Below are positions 36,442-45,825 of a DNA stretch of 64,000 bases, piece after piece (the stretch's first letter is position 1; every line of letters starts with the position of its first letter). This stretch comes from Gemmatimonadaceae bacterium (GTDB lineage Bacteria > Gemmatimonadota > Gemmatimonadetes > Gemmatimonadales > Gemmatimonadaceae), in the NCBI GenBank assembly GCA_022843265.1, contig JALHNZ010000010.1:1-64000 (forward strand), in the 5' to 3' direction. The position numbers were made by a program, and so were the translations under genes. Below the pieces are notes generated by a model, which saw only the letters and a program-made list of their open reading frames with translations, did no database searches and was not told the DNA's origin.

Positions 36442-37586
36442 GAACCAACCTCGGCGAGTACGGGTGCGTGCAACGTTTGTCCCGCATGCTCACGCGTGGC
36501 ACTCGCACCATCGTGCGGCCACGGAGGTGAATCAAGCGGTGTGAGTTCGGCGCTGATGCGCGCGTGATGCTGCTGCAACCATGGCGGCAGTTGCAGCGCG
36601 CGTCCCGTAACGGACACGTCTTCATCGATCAGGAAACCAGGCACAGCGGTGGCCACTTCAACAATGTGTCCATCGGGATCTTTGGAGTAGATCGAACGAA
36701 AGTACACACGATCCTGCACCGTGGAGACCGACAGTCCCGCCAGCAACAACCGCTCGCGCAGCGCACCCTGCGCATCGTCATCCGGCACGGAGAACGCGTA
36801 GTGATGTGTTTGGCCCGCGCCCATCACCGATCGCTTCGCGTGCGGCGCGTTGAGTTCGAAGTAGGTAATCAATGAGCCAGGACGCGCGTCGGCCGTGCCC
36901 CATGTCCAATGCGGCATGCTCGGATCGTCGAAGTTGCTGGTGCGTTTTACCAAAGTGAGTCCGAGCTGACCGCGCAAAAAGTCATCTGTGCGCGAGAGAT
37001 CACTCGCGGTCGCACTGATGTGGTGCATGCCACGGGTGAGTGACATGTCTGCGTCGATACCTGGCACTGGCTCTGGCCATGTGGCCGCGGCAATCGCTCC
37101 TTCGTCACGCGCGCCACGCACAAGCTCCGATGGCGGCGAGTGCTGCGCAACGCCGGGCGCCTGCCCCGCGTCGTCGATGAGCAGCCCCGGTCCGTCCGTC
37201 GCAATTTCGAGAATCGTGCCGTCCGGATCGCGAAAATAGATGGACGCGAAGTAGTGCCGATCGTACGGCCCGCGCACGTGCACACCAAGATCAGTTAACC
37301 GACGCTTCCAGCGCAGCAGGGCGCTGCGGTCCGCCACGCGCATCGCGAGATGGTGCGTGCCGCCCACCCCGGGGCGACCACGCGGCGCGCGCGGCCATTC
37401 GAAGAACGTGACCACGCTCCCGGGTGTACCGACAGCGTCGGCGTAGTAGAGATGGTAGCTGCTCGGATCGTCAAAGTTGACGGTCGTTTTAACAAGTCGC
37501 AGGCCGAGCACTCTCGTGTAAAAGTCGACGTTTCGCTGCGCGTCGGCCGTGACGAGGGTGATGTGATGCAGGCCGGTAATGGACAT
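36438..37586 (-). CDS. mhqO: VOC-type ring-cleaving dioxygenase, MhqO-like
   Basis: 382 residues with GGAGG about 6 bases upstream of the ATG. Two vicinal-oxygen-chelate modules pairs: ITGLHHITLVTADAQRNVDFYTRVLGLRLVKTTVNFDDP at the N-terminus and TRGMHHISATASDLSRTDDFLRGQLGLTLVKRTSNFDDP after residue 185, each with metal His/Glu pattern (HLAMRV, ILEIATDG; HYAFSV, IVEVATAVPG). Family members protect against quinones and catechols. A palindromic operator is 33 bases upstream. Confidence 0.87.
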   Translation of the reverse strand: MSITGLHHITLVTADAQRNVDFYTRVLGLRLVKTTVNFDDPSSYHLYYADAVGTPGSVVTFFEWPRAPRGRPGVGGTHHLAMRVADRSALLRWKRRLTDLGVHVRGPYDRHYFASIYFRDPDGTILEIATDGPGLLIDDAGQAPGVAQHSPPSELVRGARDEGAIAAATWPEPVPGIDADMSLTRGMHHISATASDLSRTDDFLRGQLGLTLVKRTSNFDDPSMPHWTWGTADARPGSLITYFELNAPHAKRSVMGAGQTHHYAFSVPDDDAQGALRERLLLAGLSVSTVQDRVYFRSIYSKDPDGHIVEVATAVPGFLIDEDVSVTGRALQLPPWLQQHHARISAELTPLDSPPWPHDGASATREHAGQTLHAPVLAEVGS

Positions 37587-37618
37587 CTGGACCTCCGGGC
37601 GTCGGGCGCCGGTTCATG

Positions 37619-37636
37619 TATCTTAGTACTAAGATA
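37619..37636. promoter_or_regulatory. MhqR/MarR-type palindromic operator
   Basis: A perfect 18-bp palindrome, TATCTTAGTACTAAGATA, extended by TC on the right. It lies 33-50 bases upstream of the mhqO ATG in AT-rich sequence. The TATCT...AGATA arms resemble the MhqR box of Bacillus, where MhqR represses mhq operons until quinones are present. No MarR or HxlR gene is adjacent in this window. Confidence 0.7.
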
Positions 37637-37712
37637 TCACATCCGGGTGCGCTTCGCAAGGAGACGCCGCCGTTCGGCCCGTGCCCCGTTCGAGCTCCCG
37701 CCCACCCGCCCC

Positions 37713-38567
37713 TTATCTCGCCAGACGGGCCGAAACGTGCGGGGTCGTGGGGTGAAAGACGTTGTCCGTGACGTCGTACACGTGCGGTGTTACGATGATG
37801 CGTTCGGCATCGGCCAGCACGGTCATGAACGCACTGGGCCGCTCGCCGCGCGAGCGATTGCTGAGCGTACCCGCCGTGCTGGCCACAAACTGTCCGTGCG
37901 GGCGCTGCACCGTTTCCGCGCGTTCCTGATGGTCGTGGCCCGAGAGCACGATGTCGGCGCCGGTGGCGACGATTTCATCGAGCATCGTCTCGTGCTTGGT
38001 CAGTCCCCAACGCCGCGACAGCTCGCCGGGCACCACGTTGTGATGCACCACCAGCACACGCAAATCATTCACGGGCGCCGCAGCAAATCGTGTGCGCGCG
38101 TCGGCGAGTTGTGCTTGCGTCAGCGCTCCTTTCACCGATAAGTCGCGCGGCCGTTTGGTCAGGGTGTGCAGCCGAATACCGGGCGATGAATTCAACCCCA
38201 CCACGGTGGCACCCCGCACCTGCAGCGTTGGCTCGAGATTTTCGTTGATCCAGCGGCGATAACCGGAGTGAATCATGCGGGTCGGACCAAAACCGAGCGG
38301 CGCAAACCACCACGCCGCGTCATGATTGCCCGGCACCACCAGCACTGGTGCAAACTTTGCGAGGCGATCAAGCAGCGCACGCGCGCGTTTGAACTCGCGT
38401 CGCCGCGCACGCTGCGACATGTCGCCCGACACAATGATCGCATCGAACGCGCCGTTCTCCGCGAACGCCTCAGCGGCTGCCACGTGCGTGGGTACGTGGG
38501 GCCGACCAAAGTGCACATCGGAGAGATGGAGTAAGCGCGTACCGACCGCGCCTGATCCCTCGCTCAT
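37713..38567 (-). CDS. Calcineurin-like metallophosphoesterase
   Basis: 284 residues. The five metal motifs are present in order: LLHLSDVHFGRPH, IIVSGDMSQ, VVPGNHDAAWW, VLVVHHNVVPG and LSGHDHQERAET. This is the 3',5'-cyclic-nucleotide phosphodiesterase/CpdA-like branch by general form, but the substrate cannot be told. Its start overlaps the dehydrogenase stop by 4 bases. Confidence 0.88.
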   Translation of the reverse strand: MSEGSGAVGTRLLHLSDVHFGRPHVPTHVAAAEAFAENGAFDAIIVSGDMSQRARRREFKRARALLDRLAKFAPVLVVPGNHDAAWWFAPLGFGPTRMIHSGYRRWINENLEPTLQVRGATVVGLNSSPGIRLHTLTKRPRDLSVKGALTQAQLADARTRFAAAPVNDLRVLVVHHNVVPGELSRRWGLTKHETMLDEIVATGADIVLSGHDHQERAETVQRPHGQFVASTAGTLSNRSRGERPSAFMTVLADAERIIVTPHVYDVTDNVFHPTTPHVSARLAR

Positions 38568-39580
38568 GCCAATGCAGCGATCACAGCGTCAGTAAACTCG
38601 TCGGTTGAGGACGTGCCGCCAAGATCACGCGTCAGCATGGTTCCAGACTTCACCGTGCGTTCAAACGCACCGCGCACACGTGTGGCTACATCGCTCTGCC
38701 CGATGTGATCAAGCATCATGCACGCGGCGAGCAACAGCGCGCCCGGATTGGCGATGCCTTTGCCCACGATGTCCGGCGCCGTGCCGTGCACCGCTTCGAA
38801 AATCGCGGCGTTCACGCCGATGTTGGCGCCCGGCGTCATGCCCAGCCCGCCCACCAGGCCGGAGATTTCGTCAGAGAGAATATCGCCGAACAGATTGGTA
38901 GTCACGACGACATCAAACTGTTCCGGGCGCATGACGAGATGCATGGCCATCGCATCAATGATGCGATCTTCGAACTGTACGCGACCTTCGTATTCGCGTG
39001 CCACCATGCGCCCCGTATCGAGGAACAGGCCCTGCGAATATTTGAGGATATTCGCCTTGTGCACGAGCGTGACTTTCTTTCGACCGTTCGCCAGCGCGTA
39101 CTCAAAGGCGTAGCGCACGATGCGCTCCGACCCGTGTCGCGTGATCAACGCAATGGATTCCGCCGCCGCGCGTGGATCATCGCCGATTCGAATGTAGTGT
39201 TCGTTCCCAATGTACAGGCCTTCGGTGTTTTCGCGCACGAGGACGATATCCACGTCCGTGAATCGTCCACCGGGAATGATCGTGCGTGCCGGACGAACGT
39301 TGGCGTACAAATCGAACGTTTTGCGCAGTGCGACGTTGACCGAGCGAAAGCCTTCACCGACGGGGGTTTCCAGCGGACCTTTGAGCGCGATACGTGTGCG
39401 CTTGATGGAGTCGAGCGTGGCGTCGGGCATGGGATCGCCCCAGCGACTCACGCCGGCGATACCTGCGACCTGGGTATCCCAGTCCACTTGGGCGCCCGCG
39501 GCGGTGATGATACGAACAGTGGCATCAGCGATGGATGGTCCAATGCCATCGCCGGGAATGAGCGTTACGGTTGTTGACAT
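38564..39580 (-). CDS. NAD-type isocitrate/isopropylmalate dehydrogenase family enzyme
   Basis: 338 residues from the ATG at 39580. Beta-decarboxylating dehydrogenase features: VTLIPGDGIGP, FDLYANVRPAR, the active-site VRENTEGLYIGNEHY, TLVHKANILKYSQGLFL, TNLFGDILSDEISGLVGGLGMTPGANIG and the nucleotide pocket EAVHGTAPDIVGKGIANP. ENTEGLY with a short length suggests NAD-dependent isocitrate dehydrogenase (or homoisocitrate type) rather than LeuB. It heads a two-gene unit with the phosphoesterase. Confidence 0.87.
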   Translation of the reverse strand: MSTTVTLIPGDGIGPSIADATVRIITAAGAQVDWDTQVAGIAGVSRWGDPMPDATLDSIKRTRIALKGPLETPVGEGFRSVNVALRKTFDLYANVRPARTIIPGGRFTDVDIVLVRENTEGLYIGNEHYIRIGDDPRAAAESIALITRHGSERIVRYAFEYALANGRKKVTLVHKANILKYSQGLFLDTGRMVAREYEGRVQFEDRIIDAMAMHLVMRPEQFDVVVTTNLFGDILSDEISGLVGGLGMTPGANIGVNAAIFEAVHGTAPDIVGKGIANPGALLLAACMMLDHIGQSDVATRVRGAFERTVKSGTMLTRDLGGTSSTDEFTDAVIAALA

Positions 39581-39667
39581 GCGTACAATCTGGCGTGTGG
39601 GAGTGAGTGGGTCACGGCCTACCGATAAAAGTCTCGGCTGCACACGCCGTTCGGCACCCCTCTTCGC

Positions 39668-40906
39668 TTAAATCCCGCGTTGACAGACCACGGCCCGGGC
39701 GGCAACGCCCTCCGGCAACAGAAAGTCGAAGGTGCCGGAGGTCGGGAACTCGGTGCTCGGGAGCAGCGACATCGGGTTCTCGCGCACCATTCGCGCGGTG
39801 CCGGGCATGAGGCCGAGCATGGGGCCGAGCGTTGGATGGCTCTGATACCGGACCGCCAGCGCCCGAAGCCGTGCTTCGCGCTCGGGGGAGAAGCCGAAGA
39901 GCACTTCACGCGTGTGATAACAGGCGCCCGACACAACGGCGTAGAGAATCTCAACGCGTACGGCAAAGGGCAGCTTTTCATCGTCGAACAATTCGAACGC
40001 GAGCGGCGCATTGGGATCCGCGGCGTCACGCTCAGCCGCTTGCTGCAGCGCCATGAACCCCGTGGCACCGGGCTGCGCGATGCGATCGAGCTCGGTGGCC
40101 AGGGTGACCATCTGATTGTCGCCGAGTACACGTGCCGCATCACCGGCCAATCGCCCGGCAGCGGCGGCAATCGTGCGTCCGGCAAGGACGTCTACCAGCA
40201 CCGGCGCATCGAGGAAGTGACGACTCGCGGAGAGATTCTCCAGCGCGCGAAGCAGCGCCACACCGGGCGCACCGCTGCGCAGCGCGATCCACCCGCTGAG
40301 CTCGTTGAGCAGGTAGAGTTGCCGAAGCGCGGCGTAGTTTCGAATGGGGAGATCGGCGGCGGTACTGACACCGGGCAGCCCTTTCTGATAGCCCCACATG
40401 GCCGCCATGGGCGCGCTGTTTGCAAGCTGGCGCCACACCGCCATCCACGGCGTGAGCGTGTCTCGGGCGACACTGGCGAGCTCTGCGGCGTTCGTCGCCG
40501 AATCGGCCCGCAGACGGCGGATTTGTTCGATCAGCGACGCGAGGTCACCCGTTGGCGCCGGCGTTGGCACGGAGCCTGCACGAACCGCGATCCAGGCGGG
40601 ATGACGTGCGGCGGTATCCCACAGTCGGGTGGACAACGCCATGGTTACGCTGTCAGTCGGTGCCTGACTGCCAAGTCGAGCGGCCATCGAGTCCACAACA
40701 CCGCGCAGGCTGAGCAGCGTCTCCAACGAGGCGCGAGCCTGGGCAACCGTGAGTTGTGGCTTCGCCGTATTCGATCCGCGTTCGCGCGTGACGTCCGTGG
40801 CCACGATGACCGTCGCAGCAGTCGCGCACACGGCGAGCGCAATCGCGATTGCGGCCAGTGTTGCCAGAACAACGGAGGGACGTGCGGTCGGCGAGGAGTG
40901 TGGCAC
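39668..40906 (-). CDS. Membrane-anchored protein of unknown function
   Basis: About 412 residues from a GTG at 40906, or 443 from a GTG at 40999; the shorter form places the single membrane helix (SVVLATLAAIAIALAVCATAATVIVA) at the N-terminus. The rest is helical and Ala-rich (for example TVAQARASLETLLSLRGVVDSMAARLG) with no motif I recognise. The C-terminal half contains a Cys in GACYHTREVLFGFSPERE, a segment that could be functional. It is divergent from the S9 peptidase gene. Confidence 0.6.
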   Translation of the reverse strand: MPHSSPTARPSVVLATLAAIAIALAVCATAATVIVATDVTRERGSNTAKPQLTVAQARASLETLLSLRGVVDSMAARLGSQAPTDSVTMALSTRLWDTAARHPAWIAVRAGSVPTPAPTGDLASLIEQIRRLRADSATNAAELASVARDTLTPWMAVWRQLANSAPMAAMWGYQKGLPGVSTAADLPIRNYAALRQLYLLNELSGWIALRSGAPGVALLRALENLSASRHFLDAPVLVDVLAGRTIAAAAGRLAGDAARVLGDNQMVTLATELDRIAQPGATGFMALQQAAERDAADPNAPLAFELFDDEKLPFAVRVEILYAVVSGACYHTREVLFGFSPEREARLRALAVRYQSHPTLGPMLGLMPGTARMVRENPMSLLPSTEFPTSGTFDFLLPEGVAARAVVCQRGI

Positions 40907-41083
40907 GGACACGGAGCAACGGTGGAAACACGGCAACGGGGACCGGCGCGTTACGACGGTCCGTACGAGCACCAGACGCGAGGGCGTGGCCGGAGTCACA
41001 GGAACGTCACGTCGCGGTGCGATAACGTCACGTCACCGGCATGAATCGCTCGCCGAGGTCGTTGTGATTGGCTACGTTGCGTT

Positions 41084-43450
41084 ATGAAATCACTTTTCCC
41101 GCTCTCCTCGCATCGACTGCGTTCAGCGGTAGTGCTGGCGTTGTTTGGCGCGCCGGTCGCGCTTGGTGCACAGCCCGCCGGGGCATCGTTTGATCTTTCC
41201 ATCGCGAACATCATGCGCGGCCCCGAGCACTACGGCCGTGAGCCGGCACAGGTCCGATGGACCGCCGACGGTCAGTGGATCTATTTCCGCTGGACCGAAG
41301 CCGAGGCCAGGTGGGATGCCCCACTGTCGTGGTTCAGGGTGCGGCCGACTGCTGGTGCTGCACCGGAGAGGCTCGACGATGCGCACGCGGATTCCATCGC
41401 GCCGTATCTCGCGTCAGGTCCGCTGACCCGCGACCGTCGCACTCGCGCAGTGGCCGCGAACGGAGATCTGTGGCTGATCGACACGCGACGTGGTTCGGCG
41501 CGTCGCCTCACCGAAACCGTAGCCAGCGAGAGCGACCCGCGGTTTTCGGTAGACGAGCGACACCTGCTGTTCATGCGCGAAAACAATGCCTACGCGCTTG
41601 AGCTGTCGAGCGGAAGCATTCGCCAACTCACGGACGTGCGCACCGGCACGGCGCCTCGCGATTCCGCACGCGCGGCGGGTCAGCGTGGAGCGCTGGTGCA
41701 GGATCAGCTCGACTTGTTGCAGGTGATTCGCGATGGAGCGCGCCGCGACTCGATCACGCGTGCCTCGCGCGACTCCGCCGCGTCGCGGCGCTTGCGTCCG
41801 TTGTTTGCGCCCGCAGGCGAACGTGTGGCGTCGGTGAGCGTCTCGCCGAATATGCGCCACGCCATTGTGACGACCATGGCGGCGGGAACCGGCGCACGCG
41901 CGACCGATGTGCCCAACTACGTCACGGCGAGTGGTTTCACCGAAGACATTCCCTCGCGTTCGAAAGTTGGCGATACGCAGAGCCGCATGCGGGCGTGGCG
42001 TCTTGATCTGCAGACGGGCGCACTGTCTGCGGTGGCCACGATTGGTGGTGATACCGCAGCCAGCGCGGCGAGTGTGCAAATCGTGGAGTGGCGTGAGGAC
42101 GGCGACATGGCACTGTTGTTTTCAACCACGTCGGATTTCAAATCGCGATATATCGTGTCGGTGCCGGCTGCGGCGGGCGCATCGTTCGTGACCGATGCGC
42201 TGCGTGATAGCGCGTGGGTGAATGGCCCGTGCTTTGGTTGTGCTGGTTGGCTTCCAGATGGTCGCGCGTGGTTTGTGAGTGAGGCCAGCGGCTACGCGCA
42301 TGTGTACGCTGCGCAGCCGGATGGGAGCGCGCGTACGGCGCTCACCAGCGGCAGCTGGGAAGTGCTGCAGGCGGAGCTCTCGCCAGATCGCGCGTGGTTT
42401 TGGCTGCACACAAGCGAAACGTCGCCGTTTGTGCGCGAGTTCTGGCGCATGCCATCAGGTGGCGGCCCGCGCGTGAAGCTGACGCGCGAGAAAGGCGGGC
42501 ACAGCGTGGTCGTGAGTCCCGACGGCCGTCGTGTTGCCAACGTGTTTTCCTCGTCGAACACGCCACCTGAACTGTTTGTGCAGTCGTTTGACGGAGCGAA
42601 TCGCGCGCGGCTCACGACGTCGACGAGTGCGGCCTTCCGGGCCTCGCAATGGATTGCGCCGGAGATTGTGCGCATTCCCGCCAGCGACGGCGTTGCTGTT
42701 CCAGCGCGCATCTACACGCCGGAGCAGGCGGGCGCACAACCCAATGGTGCCGCGGTGATTTTTGTGCACGGCGCAGGCTACCTGCATAACGTGCACGAAT
42801 ACTGGTCCACGTATTCGCGTGAATACATGTTCCATCATTTGCTGGCGAGCAAAGGGTATGTGGTGCTCGACATCGACTACCGCGCATCGGCTGGATATGG
42901 TCGTGATTGGCGTACCGCGATCTACCGGCACATGGGCGGACGCGACCTGCAGGATCACGTCGATGGGTCACGCTGGTTGCAGCAAACGCGCGGCATCAAC
43001 CCTGAGCGCATTGGCATTTACGGTGGCAGCTACGGCGGATTCATCACGTTGATGGCGCTGTTCAACGCGCCGAAGGAATTCGGCGCGGGAGCGGCGTTGC
43101 GCTCCGTCACGGATTGGGCGCACTACAACCACGGGTACACCGGTCGCATTCTCAACCTGCCGCAGGCGGATACGCTCTCTTACCGTCGCTCGTCGCCAAT
43201 TTTCTTTGCCGAAGGTCTCGAAGATCCGTTGCTGATCGCCCACGGCATGGTTGATACCAACGTGCACTTTCAGGACGTGGTACGACTCGCGCAGCGACTG
43301 ATTGAGCTTGGAAAAACGGAATGGGAAATGGCGCTCTATCCGGTTGAAGATCACGGCTTTGTGCGGCCCGATTCGTGGACCGACGAATATCGCCGCATCT
43401 TTGAGCTCTTTGAGCGCACGATCGGTGCGTCAGGCAGCAAGGCCCGATAA
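41084..43450 (+). CDS. Prolyl oligopeptidase (S9, DPP-IV-like), exported
   Basis: 788 residues with a signal peptide ending LGAQ. The N-terminal two-thirds form a WD40-like propeller (VRWTADGQWIYFRW, LSPDRAWFWLHT, VVSPDGRRVANVFSSSNTPPEL). The C-terminal hydrolase domain has the catalytic triad Ser649 in GIYGGSYGGF, Asp724 in HGMVDTNV and His757 in EDHGF. It would cleave di- or oligopeptides in the periplasm. Convergent with the histidine kinase, seven bases apart. Confidence 0.92.
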   Translation: MKSLFPLSSHRLRSAVVLALFGAPVALGAQPAGASFDLSIANIMRGPEHYGREPAQVRWTADGQWIYFRWTEAEARWDAPLSWFRVRPTAGAAPERLDDAHADSIAPYLASGPLTRDRRTRAVAANGDLWLIDTRRGSARRLTETVASESDPRFSVDERHLLFMRENNAYALELSSGSIRQLTDVRTGTAPRDSARAAGQRGALVQDQLDLLQVIRDGARRDSITRASRDSAASRRLRPLFAPAGERVASVSVSPNMRHAIVTTMAAGTGARATDVPNYVTASGFTEDIPSRSKVGDTQSRMRAWRLDLQTGALSAVATIGGDTAASAASVQIVEWREDGDMALLFSTTSDFKSRYIVSVPAAAGASFVTDALRDSAWVNGPCFGCAGWLPDGRAWFVSEASGYAHVYAAQPDGSARTALTSGSWEVLQAELSPDRAWFWLHTSETSPFVREFWRMPSGGGPRVKLTREKGGHSVVVSPDGRRVANVFSSSNTPPELFVQSFDGANRARLTTSTSAAFRASQWIAPEIVRIPASDGVAVPARIYTPEQAGAQPNGAAVIFVHGAGYLHNVHEYWSTYSREYMFHHLLASKGYVVLDIDYRASAGYGRDWRTAIYRHMGGRDLQDHVDGSRWLQQTRGINPERIGIYGGSYGGFITLMALFNAPKEFGAGAALRSVTDWAHYNHGYTGRILNLPQADTLSYRRSSPIFFAEGLEDPLLIAHGMVDTNVHFQDVVRLAQRLIELGKTEWEMALYPVEDHGFVRPDSWTDEYRRIFELFERTIGASGSKAR

Positions 43451-43457
43451 CGCGGCG

Positions 43458-45674
43458 CTATGACGCGATCGTCTCCAGTCGCTGCTGCACGGCGTGCAGC
43501 AGCGATGTCGGCGTGAACGGCTTGGCAAGGAATCCGGTGTTCGGCGTCTCGAGCAAATCGTCGAGTGCGTTTGTTTCGCGGTAGCCGGACACGAACAGCA
43601 CCGGGAGATCATGGCGACGCTCACGCAGTGCGGTCACCAGCTCAGGGCCTCCCATACGCGGCATCACCACGTCGGTGACAACGAGCGCGAGCTGCGAAAG
43701 CGTATGTTCGTCGCAGCGTTCAATCGCATCCGCTCCGTTGCTCGAGGCCAGTACTGTAAACCCATGCCCTGTCAGCACGCGCGCGACAACGGCACGCACC
43801 GCCTGCTCATCTTCGACCAACAACACCGTGCGACCAGGCCGCAGCGCGGGCGCCGGCGAGTCAGCCTCTTGAACATCGACTCGACTGCCTTCCGGTTCAG
43901 GCGGGAGAAACAGTCGCACGGCGGTGCCGTGTCCGGGCGCGCTTTCCACCCAGATATGTCCTGCATGCTGCGCGAGCGTACCGTACACCATCGCCAATCC
44001 GAGGCCGGTTCCCTTGCCGACTGGCTTCGTGGTGAAAAACGGTTCGAAGGCACGATCGAGCACGTCGGCGCTCATACCGGAGCCGGTATCGCGCACCGTG
44101 ATCACAATCCATTGGCCGGTCGGCACGCCGTGTGAGTGATCGATATCATCGGCCCGCACGATCACGTTGCGTGCCGTGAGTACGATCTGCCCGCCCGTCG
44201 GCATCGAGTCGCGTGCATTGACGACCAGATTGACCAACGCCTGTTCGAGCGAGGCGGTGTCGAGTCGGGCCAGTCGCACGTTTGCATCCGCCTCAACGGT
44301 GAGCGAGATGTGCTCACCAATGAGGCGTTTGAGCAACGCGGTAATGTCGTGCAACATCCCATCGACACGTACGACGCGCGGTGAAATTTCGGTTCGACGC
44401 GCAAAGGCCAACAGCTGTCGTGTCAGGGCCGCCGACCGATCAGCCGCGTCGAGCGCTGCATCAAGCTCCTGACGTGCCGGATGTCTTGGCTCCAGCGTGT
44501 CGCGGGCAAGCTCCGTGTTGCCGATGATTGCCGTGAGCAGGTTGTTGAAGTCGTGCGCCACACCACCCGCAAGCTGTCCGATGCTTTCAAGCTTCTGTGC
44601 TTGTACGTCTCGCGACTGACGCTCCTCAAGGCGCTGCGCCATCTGATTGAAACTCGTGGCCAATCGACCGAGTTCACGCGTGCGTGCGACTGCTGTGGTG
44701 CGCGCGCCAAGTTCACCTGCGCCGAGGCGCTCGGTGAGCCCGAGCAGGGCGCGGACGTCGCGCAGCACAAACGAATCCGTTGCCCACCAGGCCAGCGCGG
44801 CCACCAGTAACAACCAGGCGGCGAGGCCAAACAATGCATTTCGCATGGCGGCATCGATGCCCGCATAGATCACGTTCGCCGGAATCCCGACCGCGAGAAA
44901 CGTGGGCAATGTATCGCTACTCGGCAGTCGGTCGAACGCCCAGACACGACGCACGCCGTCAATGCCGAGCGCCTCCAGCACACCTTTGCCCTGCTCGCGC
45001 ATGGTCGCGGCAACGCTGACCATGCTCTCGGTGTTCGCATTCGCCGGCGCGGCGGGCGAGCGGAAGAACATTTCGCCCGTGGCCGCCGTGATCGATAGAA
45101 CGGCGCCAGGCGTCTCGGACATGGTGGTGACAAGCTTGTCAAACCAACGCACACGCAGTCCCGCGGAAAGTGCACCGTCAAAGCTTCCGCTTTCGGAAAT
45201 CATTGGCACATTCACGGGCAGGAGCAGCTCGTCTGTGCCGGTGGCCCGCATGAAACGACCCACCGTTGGTGACTGCAGCTCACGAAGCTGCAAGAAACGC
45301 GGGGTGTCAGCAACACGTCGCGGCAAGACGCCAACGTCCCGCGTCGCACAATCCTGAACGCCGTCGGCGCGCGTGCGGGTAATGGACCAGCCTTCTTCCA
45401 CCATCCGTCCAATCGAAAGCAGCGCACGTTGACAAGCCTCGCTGTCGCCGCTGCGAATCTGCGGCAGCAGACTGATACCAGTCAGAATACGCTGACCATC
45501 TTCAATTGCTTCCTGATGCTGTCTGATCGCGATGTCCACGAGCTGAACGGCCGTCGCTTGCGCGGCCTCGACACGCATCTGTCGTTCACGCGACAGAAAC
45601 ACAACGAGCAGCACAAAGGACGGTACCAGCACTACCCCAACCAGCAGCAACAATCGAACGCGAAGACTCGACAT
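43458..45674 (-). CDS. Hybrid sensor histidine kinase with C-terminal receiver
   Basis: 738 residues. TM1 (7-27), a periplasmic sensor region (30-275) with three or more cysteines, TM2 (279-299), HAMP (302-355), HisKA with phosphoacceptor His374 in GGVAHDFNNLLTAI, and an HATPase with N486 (NLVVNARDSM), DTGSGM and GKGTGLGLAMVYG. The receiver domain (616-735) has VLLVEDE, phospho-Asp668 in VVTDVVMPRM and Lys in AKPFT. The order HisKA-HATPase-REC with no output domain suggests a phosphorelay to an unlinked regulator. Divergent from the M20 peptidase. Confidence 0.92.
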   Translation of the reverse strand: MSSLRVRLLLLVGVVLVPSFVLLVVFLSRERQMRVEAAQATAVQLVDIAIRQHQEAIEDGQRILTGISLLPQIRSGDSEACQRALLSIGRMVEEGWSITRTRADGVQDCATRDVGVLPRRVADTPRFLQLRELQSPTVGRFMRATGTDELLLPVNVPMISESGSFDGALSAGLRVRWFDKLVTTMSETPGAVLSITAATGEMFFRSPAAPANANTESMVSVAATMREQGKGVLEALGIDGVRRVWAFDRLPSSDTLPTFLAVGIPANVIYAGIDAAMRNALFGLAAWLLLVAALAWWATDSFVLRDVRALLGLTERLGAGELGARTTAVARTRELGRLATSFNQMAQRLEERQSRDVQAQKLESIGQLAGGVAHDFNNLLTAIIGNTELARDTLEPRHPARQELDAALDAADRSAALTRQLLAFARRTEISPRVVRVDGMLHDITALLKRLIGEHISLTVEADANVRLARLDTASLEQALVNLVVNARDSMPTGGQIVLTARNVIVRADDIDHSHGVPTGQWIVITVRDTGSGMSADVLDRAFEPFFTTKPVGKGTGLGLAMVYGTLAQHAGHIWVESAPGHGTAVRLFLPPEPEGSRVDVQEADSPAPALRPGRTVLLVEDEQAVRAVVARVLTGHGFTVLASSNGADAIERCDEHTLSQLALVVTDVVMPRMGGPELVTALRERRHDLPVLFVSGYRETNALDDLLETPNTGFLAKPFTPTSLLHAVQQRLETIAS

Positions 45675-45825
45675 AGATTAGGTCTGGTGCGCCACAGAAC
45701 AGCCTCGGGTCCGGACGGATCGAGGCGGGCGCGACCGCACGCATGGACAGTGCCACACAGAGCGCCGTACGTCCAGCGGCATATCCCAACTTGCGTCCGG
45801 GCGCGTCGTCGCACAGCGTGTCCGT

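Noticed and set aside
39680-41044. A 454-codon open frame antisense to the orphan membrane protein
   Set aside because: The minus-strand frame has a sensible membrane helix and coding-like composition; the plus frame is Arg/Gly/His-rich without motifs.
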